DNA of 64,000 nucleotides from Actinomycetota bacterium (GCA_030840805.1 JAVEDU010000013.1:1-64000); one strand, 5' to 3'. Counted from the first letter of the stretch, positions 33,377-43,618 are shown. Notes: generated by a model not told the origin, from the sequence alone. Program-made: numbers and translations.

Positions 33377-34327
33377 CTACGCGCGCACCCACACCTCGGG
33401 GTCGGGGCCCTTCGGGACGATCCCGGTCGGGTCGATCGCGTCGTGCGTGCGGTAGTAGTGCCGCTTGACGTGGTCGAAGTCCACGGTGTCGCCGAAGCCC
33501 GGCAGCGCGTACAGGTCGCGCGCGTACCGCCACAGGTTCGGCAGCTCGGTGAGCTTGGCCCGGTTGGCCTTGAAATGGCCGTGGTAGACCGCGTCGAACC
33601 GCACCAGGGTGGTGAACAGGCGGACGTCCGCCTCGGTGAGCTCGTCCCCGAGCAGGTACCGGCGGTCGGCCAGCCGCTCCTCCAGCGCGTCGAGGCGGGC
33701 GAACAGCGCGTCGTACGCCTCCTCGTACGCTTCCTGCCCCGTCGCGAACCCGCACCGGTACACACCGTTGTTCACGTCCCGGTAGATGTCCGCCATCAAC
33801 GGGTCCAGCTCGTCGCGCCGCGACTCGGGGTACAGGTCCGGAGCCCCCGGCCGGTGGTGCGCCCGCCACTCGGTCGACAGGTCGAGCGTCAGCTGCGGGT
33901 AGTCGTTCGTCACCACCAGGCCGGTCACCGTGTCGACCACGGCGGGCACCGTGACGCGGCCGGTGTACCCCGGGTCGGTCGCGCGGTAGGCCTCGGCGAG
34001 GTAGGAGATGCCCAGCACCGGGTCCCGGCCGTCGGGGTCCAGGGTGAACCGCCAGCCACGCTCGTCCCGGATCGGGTCGACCACGGCGAGCGAGATCGCG
34101 TCGGTGAGGCCGAGGAGCCTGCGGTCGATCACCGCCCGGTGCGCCCACGGGCAGGCCAGCGACACGACGAGCCGGTACCGGCCGGCCTCGACCGGCCAGC
34201 GCCCCTCGGCGTCCGGGCCCTCCCCCGGGCCGCTGGTGCTGCCGAGGGTGATCCGGCCGGTGAACCGGTTCCCCTGCCGCTTCCACTCTCCGGTGCGGCC
34301 CGTCTCGGCCGTGAACTGCGCGCTCAT
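33377..34327 (-). CDS. GST-fold S-thiol-hydroquinone reductase (ECM4/YqjG-like)
   Basis: 316 residues. The nucleophilic Cys is in SLACPWAHRAV (about residue 59), the C-terminal helical domain carries ADVRLFTTLVRFD. This fits the xi-class, which reduces S-glutathionyl hydroquinones. Actinomycetes use mycothiol, so the co-substrate is probably mycothiol, inferred and not shown by sequence. ATG 34327 with a TAGGGT box six bases before it suggests a leaderless mRNA. Confidence 0.85.
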   Translation of the reverse strand: MSAQFTAETGRTGEWKRQGNRFTGRITLGSTSGPGEGPDAEGRWPVEAGRYRLVVSLACPWAHRAVIDRRLLGLTDAISLAVVDPIRDERGWRFTLDPDGRDPVLGISYLAEAYRATDPGYTGRVTVPAVVDTVTGLVVTNDYPQLTLDLSTEWRAHHRPGAPDLYPESRRDELDPLMADIYRDVNNGVYRCGFATGQEAYEEAYDALFARLDALEERLADRRYLLGDELTEADVRLFTTLVRFDAVYHGHFKANRAKLTELPNLWRYARDLYALPGFGDTVDFDHVKRHYYRTHDAIDPTGIVPKGPDPEVWVRA

Positions 34328-34333
34328 GATCCG

Positions 34334-34339
34334 ACCCTA
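34334..34339 (-). promoter_or_regulatory. Candidate -10 box of a leaderless promoter (GST gene)
   Basis: TAGGGT on the minus strand, six bases before ATG 34327, with no Shine-Dalgarno sequence in the gap. Confidence 0.45.
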
Positions 34340-34401
34340 CGGCGCCGCCACACAGCTAGCATGGCCGCGAACCTGCCCGACGCCGCTGGGAGCACCGCAC
34401 C

Positions 34402-34680
34402 GTGATCACCTCGATCGTCATGATCGCCTGCTCGACCGACTCCATCCCGGAGGTCGCCGAGGCGATCGCCGAGCTCGACGGGGTGAGCGAGGTGTACTCC
34501 ACCGCCGGCACCGTCGACCTCGTGGCGATCGTGCGCGTCCGGGAGTTCGACCAGGTCGCCGAGGTCATCGCCGGCGGGATCAGCAAGGTGCCCGGCGTGC
34601 TCGACACCGAGACGCACATCGCGTTCCGGGCGTACTCGCGGCACGACCTGGACGCCGCGTTCTCCCTCGGCCTGGAGTAG
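34402..34680 (+). CDS. Stand-alone Lrp/AsnC-type RAM domain protein
   Basis: 92 residues, all of it the ligand-binding RAM (AsnC_trans_reg) fold with the alpha-beta pattern VMIACSTDSIPEVAEAIAEL, YSTAGTVDLVAIVRV and GVLDTETHIAFRAYS. It has no DNA-binding domain, so it probably acts as a small amino-acid sensor, possibly associating with an Lrp-type regulator. Its genomic position, convergent with trpD and eight bases away, is conserved in many actinomycetes. GTG 34402 is the only sensible start. Confidence 0.85.
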   Translation: MITSIVMIACSTDSIPEVAEAIAELDGVSEVYSTAGTVDLVAIVRVREFDQVAEVIAGGISKVPGVLDTETHIAFRAYSRHDLDAAFSLGLE

Positions 34681-34688
34681 TCCGCCCC

Positions 34689-35723
34689 TCAGCGGGCGGC
34701 GTGGGCCGTGCTGACCCACCGCTCCAGCAGGTCGGCCGCCGCCCCGCTGTCGACCGCCTTCGCGGCCCGCTCCACCCCGGCCGCCAGGGCCTGCGTCACG
34801 TCGCCGCCGAGCCCGTCGTACGCGGCCAGGGCGGCTCCGGCGTTCACGAGCACCGCGTCGCGCGCCGGGCCGCGTTCCCCGGCGAGCAGCGCACGGGCCA
34901 CGGCCGCGTTGTAGGGGGCGTCCCCGCCGCGCAGGTCCGCGGGCGTGGCACGTGCCATCCCGAGGTCGGCGGCATCCGCCGTCGTCTCGGTCACGGTGCC
35001 GTCGTGGACGACCCAGAGCCGCGTCGGCGCGGTGGTGGTGAACTCGTCCAGCCCGTCCTCGCCGCGGAACACCAGCGCCGACGTGCCGCGGGCGGCGAGC
35101 ACCCCCGCCATCACCGGCGCCATCCGGGTGTCCGCGCAGCCCACGGCGGCCGCGCGGGGGCGGCCCGGGTTGGTGAGCGGCCCGAGGAAGTTGAAGACCG
35201 TCGGCACGCCGAGCTCCCGCCGGGGCATCGCGGCGTGGCGCATCCCGGGGTGGAACTTCGCGGCAAAGCAGAACCCGATGCCGACCTCGGCGACACACCG
35301 CTCGACCGCGGCGACCTCGAGGTCCACCGGGATGCCGAGCTCCTCCAGCAGGTCCGCCGACCCGCATTTCGAGCTGGCGGCGCGGTTGCCGTGCTTGACC
35401 ACGCGCACCCCCGCCGCGGCGACGACGATCGCCGCCATCGTGGAGATGTTCACGGTGTTGGCACGGTCCGCGCCGGTGCCGACCACGTCCACCGCGTCGG
35501 CCGAGACGGCGATCGGGGTCGCCCGCGCCAGCATGGTGTCGACGAGCCCGGCGACCTCCTCGGCCGTCTCGCCCTTGGCCCGCAGCGCCATCGCGAACCC
35601 GGCCACCTGCGCCGGCGTCGCCTCACCGCTCATGATCTCGCCCATCGCCCACGCGGTCTCCGCGGCCGTCAGCGTCTCGCGGGCGAGCAGGGCGGTGAGG
35701 AGCCGCGGCCAGGTGTGCGTCAC
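34689..35723 (-). CDS. trpD: Anthranilate phosphoribosyltransferase
   Basis: 344 residues of the TrpD family, second step of tryptophan synthesis: anthranilate plus PRPP to N-(5-phosphoribosyl)-anthranilate. The PRPP-binding [14 protein letters not shown] and anthranilate/Mg site [21 protein letters not shown] are intact. No other trp genes are in the window, so it is an isolated trpD as in Mycobacterium. GTG 35723 begins one base after the stop of the upstream receiver-like gene, implying co-transcription. Confidence 0.95.
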   Translation of the reverse strand: MTHTWPRLLTALLARETLTAAETAWAMGEIMSGEATPAQVAGFAMALRAKGETAEEVAGLVDTMLARATPIAVSADAVDVVGTGADRANTVNISTMAAIVVAAAGVRVVKHGNRAASSKCGSADLLEELGIPVDLEVAAVERCVAEVGIGFCFAAKFHPGMRHAAMPRRELGVPTVFNFLGPLTNPGRPRAAAVGCADTRMAPVMAGVLAARGTSALVFRGEDGLDEFTTTAPTRLWVVHDGTVTETTADAADLGMARATPADLRGGDAPYNAAVARALLAGERGPARDAVLVNAGAALAAYDGLGGDVTQALAAGVERAAKAVDSGAAADLLERWVSTAHAAR

Positions 35724-35724
35724 G

Positions 35725-36144
35725 TCAGCGCGCCGTGGGCAGCGAACCGGCCCGCTTGCGCAGCAGGTCGGCGACGACCTCGGCCGCGTGCAGCGGGTCG
35801 AGCGGGTGGGCCAGCGTGGCGTCGGCCTGCGACCAGTTCGCCAGCCACCGGTCGTCCCTGCGCGCGAGCACGAGGCAGATGAGCGGGCAGTCGTCGATCT
35901 CGTTCTTCAACTGGCGACTGAGGCCCATCCCGCCGGTCGGGTGCGCCTCGCCGTCGAGCAGCAGCAGGTCCACCCCGCCGGCGTCGACCGCGGCCACGAC
36001 CTCGCTGCCGGTGGACGCCTCCAGGTACCGGACCGGGCCCACGTCCGCGGCCGGACGACGCCCGACCGCCATCCGGATCCGCTCACGTACCGCGGCGTCG
36101 TCGCTGAACACGAGCACGGTGTGCTCGCCGGCGGGGGTGCTCAC
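35725..36144 (-). CDS. Receiver-like (degenerate) response regulator, no output domain
   Basis: 139 residues with a CheY-like fold. The acidic pair is VFSDDAAV and the phospho-Asp region is [10 protein letters not shown]; the conserved Lys of the receiver is replaced: LAHPLDP stands where KP is expected. There is no output domain. It may sense or bind something other than a phosphoryl group. It precedes trpD by one base and is divergent from ctaE, an arrangement I recall in other actinomycetes. GTG 36144 is the probable start. Confidence 0.7.
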   Translation of the reverse strand: MSTPAGEHTVLVFSDDAAVRERIRMAVGRRPAADVGPVRYLEASTGSEVVAAVDAGGVDLLLLDGEAHPTGGMGLSRQLKNEIDDCPLICLVLARRDDRWLANWSQADATLAHPLDPLHAAEVVADLLRKRAGSLPTAR

Positions 36145-36313
36145 AGGGCGGCTCCCAAACACGTGCGGTCGGTACGGGCGTCGAGCGGATGCTACCGGCG
36201 GGCCCGGTCGGAGCCGCGGGCGAGTCGGCCCTGCTCCCCGGAGCGGACGTTCGGGGCACAGATCACATCCGCCACGCCGCCGACCCCCCCGGGTGGCGAA
36301 CCGGGCCGGGGGC

Positions 36314-36319
36314 CATAAT
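36314..36319 (+). promoter_or_regulatory. Candidate -10 box of the leaderless ctaE promoter
   Basis: CATAAT lies six bases before GTG 36326 and there is no Shine-Dalgarno sequence in the gap. A leaderless ctaE transcript is inferred. The remainder of the 36145-36313 spacer shows nothing I can name. Confidence 0.4.
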
Positions 36320-36325
36320 GGCCGC

Positions 36326-36925
36326 GTGACCGCTGCCCCCACCTTCGAGCAGAGCCAGATCCACTCGCTGACGCGGCCGAACATGGTCAGTGTCGGGACG
36401 ATCGTGTGGCTCTCCAGCGAACTGATGTTCTTCGCTGCGCTCTTCGCGATGTACTTCTCCATCCGCGCCGCCCAGCCGGAGCTCTGGACGCACCACACCG
36501 AGGTGCTGAACCTGGCGTACGCCACGCCGTTCACGCTCATCCTGGTGGCGTCGTCGTTCACCTGTCAGCTCGGCGTGTTCGCGGCCGAGAAGGGTGACGT
36601 GTACCGGCTCCGGCGCTGGTTCGCCCTCACGTTCGTGATGGGCTTGGTCTTCGTGCTCGGCCAGGCGAACGAGTACCTCACGCTCGTCCACGAGGGCGTG
36701 AAGATCAACACGGACGGCTACGGATCGGTCTTCTACCTCACCACCGGCTTCCACGGCCTCCACGTCATCGGTGGCCTGGTCGCGTTCATCTTCGTGATGA
36801 TCCGCTCGACCATGGGCCGGTTCACGCCGGCCCAGGCCACCAGCGCCATCGTCGTCTCGTACTACTGGCACTTCGTCGACGTCGTGTGGATCGCCCTGTT
36901 CGCGATGATCTACCTCATCAAGTAG
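36326..36925 (+). CDS. ctaE: Cytochrome c oxidase subunit III
   Basis: 199 residues, five membrane helices, with [29 protein letters not shown] and the C-terminal [21 protein letters not shown] region typical of heme-copper oxidase subunit III. It is part of the aa3-type oxidase and, in actinomycetes, of the bc1-aa3 supercomplex. It begins the ctaE-qcrC-qcrA-qcrB order shared by actinobacteria; ctaC, ctaD and ctaF are not in the window. Confidence 0.95.
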   Translation: MTAAPTFEQSQIHSLTRPNMVSVGTIVWLSSELMFFAALFAMYFSIRAAQPELWTHHTEVLNLAYATPFTLILVASSFTCQLGVFAAEKGDVYRLRRWFALTFVMGLVFVLGQANEYLTLVHEGVKINTDGYGSVFYLTTGFHGLHVIGGLVAFIFVMIRSTMGRFTPAQATSAIVVSYYWHFVDVVWIALFAMIYLIK

Positions 36926-36997
36926 GGCGGTAACCGTGCAGCTGCGCCATCCCGTCCCGACCACTCGCCCCTGCTGGGCAGACCGCAAGGTGACCAC

Positions 36998-37801
36998 ATG
37001 ATCTCGAGTTCCGCCGCCCGCGTGGGCGACCGGTTCCGCCGCCACTCCGGCCTCGTCGTGCTGGCACTGGCGCTCGGCCTCCTCGGCACCATGTACGCGG
37101 CGTTCGCGCCGGTGTCGCAGGCCGACGAGCAAAAGACCACCGCCAGCGCCGAGGACGTGCGCGAGGGCCAGCAGCTCTTCGAGGGCGGCTGCATCACGTG
37201 CCACGGCCGCAACGCCCAGGGCGTGCAGGACCGCGGTCCGAGCCTGATCGGCGTCGGCGCCGCCTCGGTGGAGTTCCAGGTCGGCACCGGCCGCATGCCG
37301 ATGGCCCGCAACGAGGCCCAGGCCGTGCGCAAGCCCGCGCTGTACGACGACAAGCAGACCCGCCAGCTGGCGGCGTACGTGGAGTCGATCGGCGGCGGTC
37401 CGCAGCTCCCCAGCGGTGAGCTGCGGTCCACGGACAAGGACGTCATCGCCGAGGGCGGCCGGCTGTTCCGGCTGAACTGCTCGTCGTGCCACGCGTTCGG
37501 CATGGGCGGCGGCGCGCTGTCGTCCGGCAAGTTCGCTCCGAGCCTGCAGCCCAGCACCGACCGGGACCTCTACGCGGCGATGCTGACCGGCCCGCAGAAC
37601 ATGCCGGTCTTCGGCGACAACCAGCTCACGCGGGACGAGAAGAAGGCGATCATCTCCTACGTCCAGGCGCAGAAGGGCGACCAGGACCCGGGCGGCGCGG
37701 GCATCGGCCGTACCGGCCCGGTGCCGGAAGGCCTCGTGGTCTTCCTCGTCGGCATCGTCGGCCTCCTCATCGCGACGCTGTGGATTGCGGGGAAGTCATG
37801 A
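36998..37801 (+). CDS. qcrC: Menaquinol-cytochrome c reductase, diheme cytochrome c subunit
   Basis: 267 residues: an N-terminal membrane helix (LVVLALALGLLGTMYAAF), two c-type heme sites (GCITCHGRN and CSSCHAFGMGG, each CXXCH), and a C-terminal membrane anchor (VFLVGIVGLLIATLWIAG). The two heme domains pass electrons from the bc1 complex straight to the aa3 oxidase without soluble cytochrome c, the rule in actinomycetes. The stop overlaps qcrA by four bases (ATGA). Confidence 0.95.
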   Translation: MISSSAARVGDRFRRHSGLVVLALALGLLGTMYAAFAPVSQADEQKTTASAEDVREGQQLFEGGCITCHGRNAQGVQDRGPSLIGVGAASVEFQVGTGRMPMARNEAQAVRKPALYDDKQTRQLAAYVESIGGGPQLPSGELRSTDKDVIAEGGRLFRLNCSSCHAFGMGGGALSSGKFAPSLQPSTDRDLYAAMLTGPQNMPVFGDNQLTRDEKKAIISYVQAQKGDQDPGGAGIGRTGPVPEGLVVFLVGIVGLLIATLWIAGKS

Positions 37802-38865
37802 CCTCTGTACACGACCACTCCTCCCCTGCCGGGGAGCCCACCGTCGACGTGGACGACCCGGCGCTGAGCCAGTTCGACCTCGTCCGCGAGGGTGCACGCC
37901 GCGACGGCGTCGAGATCGTGCACTACGCGCCGCGGTTCCCGGTGCCGGGCACCCGGGAGGAGCGGCGGGCCGAGCGGCGCATCGCGACCCTGTTCGTGCT
38001 GGCGGGCCTCGGCTCGCTCGCGTTCCTCGTCATCTACTCGGTGTGGCCGTTCGAGTACCAGCTCGGCGCCGGCCGGGACAAGTGGTTCACGCCGCTCCTC
38101 GGGGTCACGCTGGCACTGGCGTTCTTCGGCGTGGGCGCTGGGATCATCGTGTGGTCCAAGCGGCTGATGCCCGAGGAGATCGCGGTCCAGGACCGCCACG
38201 ACGGCGCCTCCGACCCGGCGGAGCGCAAGCTCACCGCGGCCACGCTGCTCTCCGCGTACGAGGAGACCGGCCTCCGCCGCCGCCCGCTGCTCAAGGGCGC
38301 GCTGGCGATCGGCGTGGCCCCGATGGGACTGGCCCTCGGCGCCCCGTTCATCGGGTCGTTGATCACGGACCCGAAGGACGACCTGTTCCACACCGGCTTC
38401 GGCAAGGGCACCCACCTGGTCCGCCACGACGGGACGAAGATCCGCCCGGCGGACCTCAAGCCCGGCGGTATCGAGACCGTGTTCCCGGGCATCCCGGGCG
38501 GCGCGACCAACGCGCACGCCGACTCCCCCACGCTGCTGATCCACCTGCGTGAGAACGAGGCCGAGAAGGCGATCGCGAACTCCCGCAAGGGCTACGAGGA
38601 CGCGCACGTCGGCAACTTCTTCGCCTACTCGAAGATCTGCACGCACGCCGGCTGCCCGGCGAGCCTGTACGAGCAGCAGACGAACCGCCTGCTGTGCCCG
38701 TGCCACCAGTCGCAGTTCGACGTGCTCGACGGCTGCCGGCCGGTGTTCGGCCCGGCCACCCGCAGCCTTCCGCAACTCCACATCGCGCTCGACGAAGAGG
38801 GATACTTCGTGTCGCAGCACGACTACAAGCTGGCAATCGGTCCGGCCTTCTGGGAGCGTCCGTGA
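37798..38865 (+). CDS. qcrA: Menaquinol-cytochrome c reductase, Rieske iron-sulfur subunit
   Basis: 355 residues with three N-terminal membrane helices (actinobacterial type, longer than the single-helix proteobacterial form) and a C-terminal Rieske domain. The [2Fe-2S] ligands are C and H in CTHAGC and CPCHQS; both cysteines not acting as ligands can form the disulfide. ATG 37798 overlaps qcrC. The stop overlaps the qcrB start region (GTGATG), so the three genes are tightly coupled. Confidence 0.95.
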   Translation: MTSVHDHSSPAGEPTVDVDDPALSQFDLVREGARRDGVEIVHYAPRFPVPGTREERRAERRIATLFVLAGLGSLAFLVIYSVWPFEYQLGAGRDKWFTPLLGVTLALAFFGVGAGIIVWSKRLMPEEIAVQDRHDGASDPAERKLTAATLLSAYEETGLRRRPLLKGALAIGVAPMGLALGAPFIGSLITDPKDDLFHTGFGKGTHLVRHDGTKIRPADLKPGGIETVFPGIPGGATNAHADSPTLLIHLRENEAEKAIANSRKGYEDAHVGNFFAYSKICTHAGCPASLYEQQTNRLLCPCHQSQFDVLDGCRPVFGPATRSLPQLHIALDEEGYFVSQHDYKLAIGPAFWERP

Positions 38866-40445
38866 TGAAGCGACCCACGATCGACCCAGGGAAGTCCGCC
38901 GCCTGGACCGATGACCGGCTGGCGGTCGCGAGCCCCGTACGCCGGCTGATGAACAAGGTCTTCCCCGACCACTGGTCGTTCCTGCTCGGGGAGATCGCGC
39001 TCTACTCGTTCGTCGTCCTGCTGCTGTCGGGCGTGTTCCTGACCCTGTTCTTCGACCCCTCGATGCAGGAGGTCGTCTACCAGGGCCCGTACACGCCGCT
39101 GTACGGCATCCCGATGTCGCGTGCGTTCGAGTCGAGCCTGGAGATCTCGTTCGAGGTCCGGGGCGGCCTGATCATGCGCCAGATCCACCACTGGGCAGCC
39201 CTGCTGTTCATGGCATCGATCCTCGTGCACATGTTCCGGGTGTTCTTCACCGGCGCGTTCCGCCGCCCGCGTGAGCTGAACTGGCTGATCGGCATGACGC
39301 TGCTCATCCTCGGCATCCTCGAGGGCTTCGCCGGTTACTCGCTCCCCGACGACGCGCTGTCCGGCACGGGCCTGCGGATCATGCACGCGATCGTCCTGTC
39401 GATCCCGGTGATCGGTACCTGGACGGCGTTCGCCCTGTTCGGCGGGGAGTTCCCCGGCACGGACATCGTCCCGCGGCTCTACATCGTCCACGTGCTGCTC
39501 GTCCCGGGCCTGCTGCTGGCGCTGATCGGCGCCCACATGGGCCTGCTGGTCAAGCAGAAGCACACCCAGTTCCCCGGCCCTGGCCGGACCGAGGACAACG
39601 TGGTCGGCCACCGCATGGTGCCGGGCTTCGCCGCCAAGGCCGGCGGGTTCTTCATGATCGTGTTCGCGATGATCGCCTTCCTGGGCGGGGTCTTCCAGAT
39701 CAACCCGATCTGGCTGTTCGGCCCGTACGAGGCCGCCGTCGTGTCCGCCGGTTCGCAGCCGGACTGGTACGTCGGCTTCCTCGACGGCTCGACCCGCCTG
39801 ATGCCGCCGTGGGAGATCACCGCGTTCGGGCATACGGTTCCGGCGCTGTTCTGGCCCACCGTGGTGCTGCCCGGCATCCTGTTCACGGTCGCGATGCTGT
39901 ACCCGTGGCTGGAGCAGCGGTACACCGGCGACCGCGCTCACCACAACCTGCTCCAGCGTCCGCGCGACGTTCCGGACCGCACCGCGCTGGGCGCGATGGC
40001 GGTCGGCTTCTACGTCGTGCTGTTCATCTCCGGCGGTAACGACATCATCGCGGAGAAGTTCGACATCTCCCTGAACGCGATGACGTGGATCGGCCGCGTC
40101 GGGCTGCTCGTGGTGCCGCCGCTGGCGTACTACGTGGCCCACCGGCTCTGCCTCGGCCTCCAGCAGAACGACCGCGAGACGCTGGTCCACGGTGTCGAGA
40201 CGGGCATCATCCGGCGCCTGCCGAACGGTGCCTTCGTCGAGGTGCACCAGCCGCTCGGCCCGGTGGACGACCACGGTCACGGCGAGCTCGGGTACGCCGG
40301 CTGGGCCGTGCCGAAGAAGATGAACCGGCTCGGCGCCCTCGGGTCGTCGGTCAAGGGCTTCTTCGTCCCGATCGAGCAGCCGACCGAGGCTCCGGTCTCC
40401 CCCGCCCCGTCGCGGGAGCTCACCGGGGCGCGCGGGGACGACTAG
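38862..40445 (+). CDS. qcrB: Menaquinol-cytochrome c reductase, cytochrome b subunit
   Basis: 527 residues from GTG 38862 (or ATG 38865). Eight membrane helices with heme b ligand histidines visible in [20 protein letters not shown], and in [16 protein letters not shown]; the Qo-site PEWY is PDWYVGF here ([12 protein letters not shown]), the actinobacterial form. A polar C-terminal extension of about 120 residues ([12 protein letters not shown]) is also usual in the group. It is the target site of telacebec-like inhibitors. Followed by a strong terminator. Confidence 0.95.
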   Translation: MMKRPTIDPGKSAAWTDDRLAVASPVRRLMNKVFPDHWSFLLGEIALYSFVVLLLSGVFLTLFFDPSMQEVVYQGPYTPLYGIPMSRAFESSLEISFEVRGGLIMRQIHHWAALLFMASILVHMFRVFFTGAFRRPRELNWLIGMTLLILGILEGFAGYSLPDDALSGTGLRIMHAIVLSIPVIGTWTAFALFGGEFPGTDIVPRLYIVHVLLVPGLLLALIGAHMGLLVKQKHTQFPGPGRTEDNVVGHRMVPGFAAKAGGFFMIVFAMIAFLGGVFQINPIWLFGPYEAAVVSAGSQPDWYVGFLDGSTRLMPPWEITAFGHTVPALFWPTVVLPGILFTVAMLYPWLEQRYTGDRAHHNLLQRPRDVPDRTALGAMAVGFYVVLFISGGNDIIAEKFDISLNAMTWIGRVGLLVVPPLAYYVAHRLCLGLQQNDRETLVHGVETGIIRRLPNGAFVEVHQPLGPVDDHGHGELGYAGWAVPKKMNRLGALGSSVKGFFVPIEQPTEAPVSPAPSRELTGARGDD

Positions 40446-40463
40446 TCTCCCGGCACGTTGCCC

Positions 40464-40497
40464 GAGGCCCCGCCGACCCTCCGGTCGGCGGGGCCTC
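40464..40497 (+). terminator. Perfect terminator hairpin of the qcr operon
   Basis: A perfect 15-base stem GAGGCCCCGCCGACC/GGTCGGCGGGGCCTC with loop ctcc begins 19 bases after the qcrB stop. No T-run follows, as is common in high-GC terminators. Confidence 0.85.
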
Positions 40498-40648
40498 GTC
40501 GCGTCCGGCGCCGTGTCTCCCGCTCGACCTCCGGTTGATCCCGGGATTGTGGGCAGACCGCCCGGCGTGTCCTGCCGAAAGCCCCATGATCGGCGCAGCC
40601 GCCTCGGCGCCCGCTGCGTGGTGATCACCGTTCTGTCAGGGTGAGGCC

Positions 40649-41431
40649 ATGAGCCGTCTCGACCAGGTGGACCTGACCGTCACGCTGCCGAAGAAGGAGG
40701 CCGCGGACCGGCTCGACGCCGCGCAGCGCCGCCTGCTGTACCTGCGCCTGGTACTCGGCGGCCAGCTGGGCGACCACCGGCTCGGTCCCCCGCTGTGCGT
40801 CGTGTTCGAGGGCTGGGACGCATCCGGCAAGGGCGGCGCGATCAAGCGGCTGGTCCACCCGCTCGACCCCCGGCACGTCCGCGTCGCACAGTTCGCGGCG
40901 CCGACCCACGACGAGAAGCGGCACCACTTCCTGTGGCGGTTCTGGCGGGTGCTGCCCGGCTGGGGCGGGATGGCCGTGCTGGACCGCTCCTGGTACGGCC
41001 GGGTGCTGGTGGAGCGGGTCGAGAACTTCGCGACCGAGGAGCAGTGGTCCCGTGCGTACGGCGAGATCGTCGAGTTCGAGGAGACGCTCGCCGCCGAGGG
41101 GATGATCCTCGTCAAGTTCTGGATGCACCTGTCGCCGGAGGAGCAGCTGCGGCGGTTCGAGTCCCGGGCGCGCGACCCGCTGCGGTCCTGGAAGCTCACG
41201 GACGAGGACTGGCGCAACCGGGAGAAGCGTCCCGGGTACGAGGCCGCGGTCGCCGACCTGCTGGACCGGACCGACCACCCGCGGGGGCCGTGGCACGTCG
41301 TCCCGTCGGACGACAAGCGGTACGCGCGGGTCGCGGTGGCGGAGACCGTGTGCGCGGCGGTGGAGGCGGAGCTGCGGGCCCGCGGGTACGACCTGACCGA
41401 GCCGGCGGTGCCGGACCCGGACGTCGACTGA
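40649..41431 (+). CDS. Polyphosphate kinase 2 (PPK2) family protein
   Basis: 260 residues with Walker A GWDASGKGGAIKRL, Walker B LDRSWYGRVLVERVE and the lid region EEQLRRFESRARDPLRSWK. The short single-domain size fits PPK2-like enzymes that transfer phosphate between polyphosphate and nucleotides; nucleotide specificity (NMP or NDP) cannot be told. ATG 40649 lies after a GAGG and a CAGGGT box (possible leaderless start). Convergent with the MMPL gene. Confidence 0.88.
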   Translation: MSRLDQVDLTVTLPKKEAADRLDAAQRRLLYLRLVLGGQLGDHRLGPPLCVVFEGWDASGKGGAIKRLVHPLDPRHVRVAQFAAPTHDEKRHHFLWRFWRVLPGWGGMAVLDRSWYGRVLVERVENFATEEQWSRAYGEIVEFEETLAAEGMILVKFWMHLSPEEQLRRFESRARDPLRSWKLTDEDWRNREKRPGYEAAVADLLDRTDHPRGPWHVVPSDDKRYARVAVAETVCAAVEAELRARGYDLTEPAVPDPDVD

Positions 41432-41449
41432 CGGTGCGGTGACCGGCCC

Positions 41450-43618
41450 TCACACCCCGACGGGCTCCGGCCGTTCGGCGCGAAGGCTCTCCCCCTCGAT
41501 GTCCACGTTCGGCAGGATCCGGTCCAGCCAGCGCGGCAGCCACCAGGCCCGCTCGTCGAGCAGGGACATCACGGCGGGGACGAGCGTCATCCGCACCACG
41601 AACGCGTCGATCAGGACGCCCACCGCGAGCGCGAAGCCCATCGACTGGATCACCGGGTCGTCCAGCAGCATGAAGCCGCCGAACACCGCGATCATGATCA
41701 GGGCGGCCGCGGTCACCACCCGGGCGCCGTGTCCCATCCCGCCGACGACGGCCTCCCGGGCGGTGTCCCCGTGGACGAAGTCCTCCCGCATCCGGGACAC
41801 GAGGAACACCTCGTAGTCCATCGCCAGGCCGAACAGGATGCCGATCAGCAGGATCGGCAGGAAGCTCACGAGCGGCCCGGGCGTGTCGATGCCGAGCAGC
41901 GCGGCGCCCCAGCCCCGCTGGAACACCGCGACCGTCACGCCGAACGTGGCCGCGACCGTGAGGAGGAACCCCAGTGCCGCCTTGACCGGGACGAGGATCG
42001 AGCGGAAGACCAGCGCCAGCAGCAGGATCGACAGGCCGACGACGAGCAGCAGGTACACCGGCAGTGCCCCGGCGAGCTTCTCGGAGACGTCGATGCCGAC
42101 CGCCGTGGCACCGGTGACCGCGACATCCACCCCCGGCCCGGCCCGCAGCGGGGCGAGCCGTTGCCGGATCTCGTGGACGAGGTCCGCGGTGGCCTCGCTG
42201 CTGGGACCACCGGTCGGGATGACGGCCAGCACGGCGGTACGACGGGACCGGTTCAGCTGCGGCGGGAGCAGGGCGAGCAGGCTCGGGGTGCCCTTCAGCC
42301 GCGCGAGCACCTCCTGCGCCACCCGCGCCGTGGTCGCCGGGGAGTCCGTCGACACGACCACCGCGAGGCGGCCGTTGAAGCCGGGTCCGAAGCCCGCGCT
42401 GACCAGGTCGTAGGCCTCCCGCAGGCTGGTGCCCCTCGGCGCGGTCCCGGCGTCCGGCAGGGCCAGCCGCATCGAGGTGACCGGGATCGCGAGCGCGGCG
42501 AGGACCACCACCGAGGCGAGGACCACCGGCACCCGGTGGTGCGTGACCAGCCGGGCCCAGCGGAACCCGGAGCCCTCCTCGTGTTCCCCCACCGGCTCCG
42601 CCGCACGGCGCTCGCGGCGGCTCAGCACCCGCCGCCCGGCGAACCCCAGCAGCGCCGGCAGCAGGGTGATCGCGACGAGCACCGCCACCAGCACGGTCGC
42701 GGCGGCGGCGAGGCCCATCACGGTGAGGAACGGGATGCCGACGACGGACAGCCCGGCCAGCGCGATCACCACCGTCGCGCCGGCGAACACGACGGCCGAG
42801 CCCGCGGTGCCGACGGCCCGGGCGGCGGCCTCGTGGGGCTCGATCCCCTGCCGGAGGTTCTGCCGGTGCCGGGCGGTGATGAACAGCGAGTAGTCGATGC
42901 CGACGGCCAGCCCGAGCATCAGCGCGAGCAGCGGGGCGGTCGACGTGAGCTGCACGGTGCCGCTGAGGGCGTACAGGCCGGACATGCCGGCGGCCACGCC
43001 GAGGAGCGCGGTGAGCATCGTCATCCCGGCGGCGACCAGCGAGCCGAACGTGACGACGAGGACCACGGCGGCGACGACCACGCCGATGGCCTCGGCGGAC
43101 CCCAGGTGGGGCTCGGCGCCCATCACCTCCCCGCCGTGCGCGACCGTCAGGCCCGCGGAGCGCGCACCGCGGCCGGTCTTGGCGAACGCCTCGCGCTCGG
43201 TCTCGGTGATGTCGTCGGCCCGGTGGGTGAACTGCACGGAGATCAGGGCGTACCGGCCGTCGCGGGAGATCGTCCCCGCCCGGTACGGGTCGGCGATGCC
43301 GACCACGCCCGGCACGGCCGCCGCCTCGAGCACGAGGGTCCGGACGGCGGCCCGGGCCTGCGGGGTGGCCAGCGTCTGCCCGGGCGGCGCGACGACGACG
43401 ATGGTCCCGGCGGCTCCGCCGGCCTGCGGGAACTCGCGCGCGAGCGCATCCAGGGCGCGCTGGGACTCGGTGCCGGGGATGCTGAAGTTGCGGACCGTCG
43501 GACCCTGGAAGGCGGCGGCGGCCCCACCGAGAGCGAGCAGGATCAGCAACCAGATCGCGGCGACCCATCCCCGGTGCCGGAACGAGACACGGCCGATCCG
43601 GTACAGCAACGTTGCCAT
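41450..43618 (-). CDS. MMPL/RND-family transporter
   Basis: 722 residues with twelve membrane helices in two halves, each begun by one helix and a large extracytoplasmic domain. Repeated stretches such as GIDYSLFITARHRQNL and ILFGLAMDYEVFLVSRMRED are the conserved TM4/TM10 segments, the second with the proton-relay Asp in DYEVF and the first GIDYS. Members export lipids or drugs. It has no neighbouring polyketide or lipid genes. Divergent-free: the next gene upstream (PucR) runs in the same direction 74 bp away. Confidence 0.9.
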   Translation of the reverse strand: MATLLYRIGRVSFRHRGWVAAIWLLILLALGGAAAAFQGPTVRNFSIPGTESQRALDALAREFPQAGGAAGTIVVVAPPGQTLATPQARAAVRTLVLEAAAVPGVVGIADPYRAGTISRDGRYALISVQFTHRADDITETEREAFAKTGRGARSAGLTVAHGGEVMGAEPHLGSAEAIGVVVAAVVLVVTFGSLVAAGMTMLTALLGVAAGMSGLYALSGTVQLTSTAPLLALMLGLAVGIDYSLFITARHRQNLRQGIEPHEAAARAVGTAGSAVVFAGATVVIALAGLSVVGIPFLTVMGLAAAATVLVAVLVAITLLPALLGFAGRRVLSRRERRAAEPVGEHEEGSGFRWARLVTHHRVPVVLASVVVLAALAIPVTSMRLALPDAGTAPRGTSLREAYDLVSAGFGPGFNGRLAVVVSTDSPATTARVAQEVLARLKGTPSLLALLPPQLNRSRRTAVLAVIPTGGPSSEATADLVHEIRQRLAPLRAGPGVDVAVTGATAVGIDVSEKLAGALPVYLLLVVGLSILLLALVFRSILVPVKAALGFLLTVAATFGVTVAVFQRGWGAALLGIDTPGPLVSFLPILLIGILFGLAMDYEVFLVSRMREDFVHGDTAREAVVGGMGHGARVVTAAALIMIAVFGGFMLLDDPVIQSMGFALAVGVLIDAFVVRMTLVPAVMSLLDERAWWLPRWLDRILPNVDIEGESLRAERPEPVGV

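Noticed and set aside
34682-34699. Hairpin at the end of the RAM gene and trpD
   Set aside because: Only a six-base stem overlapping the trpD stop, too weak to call a terminator.
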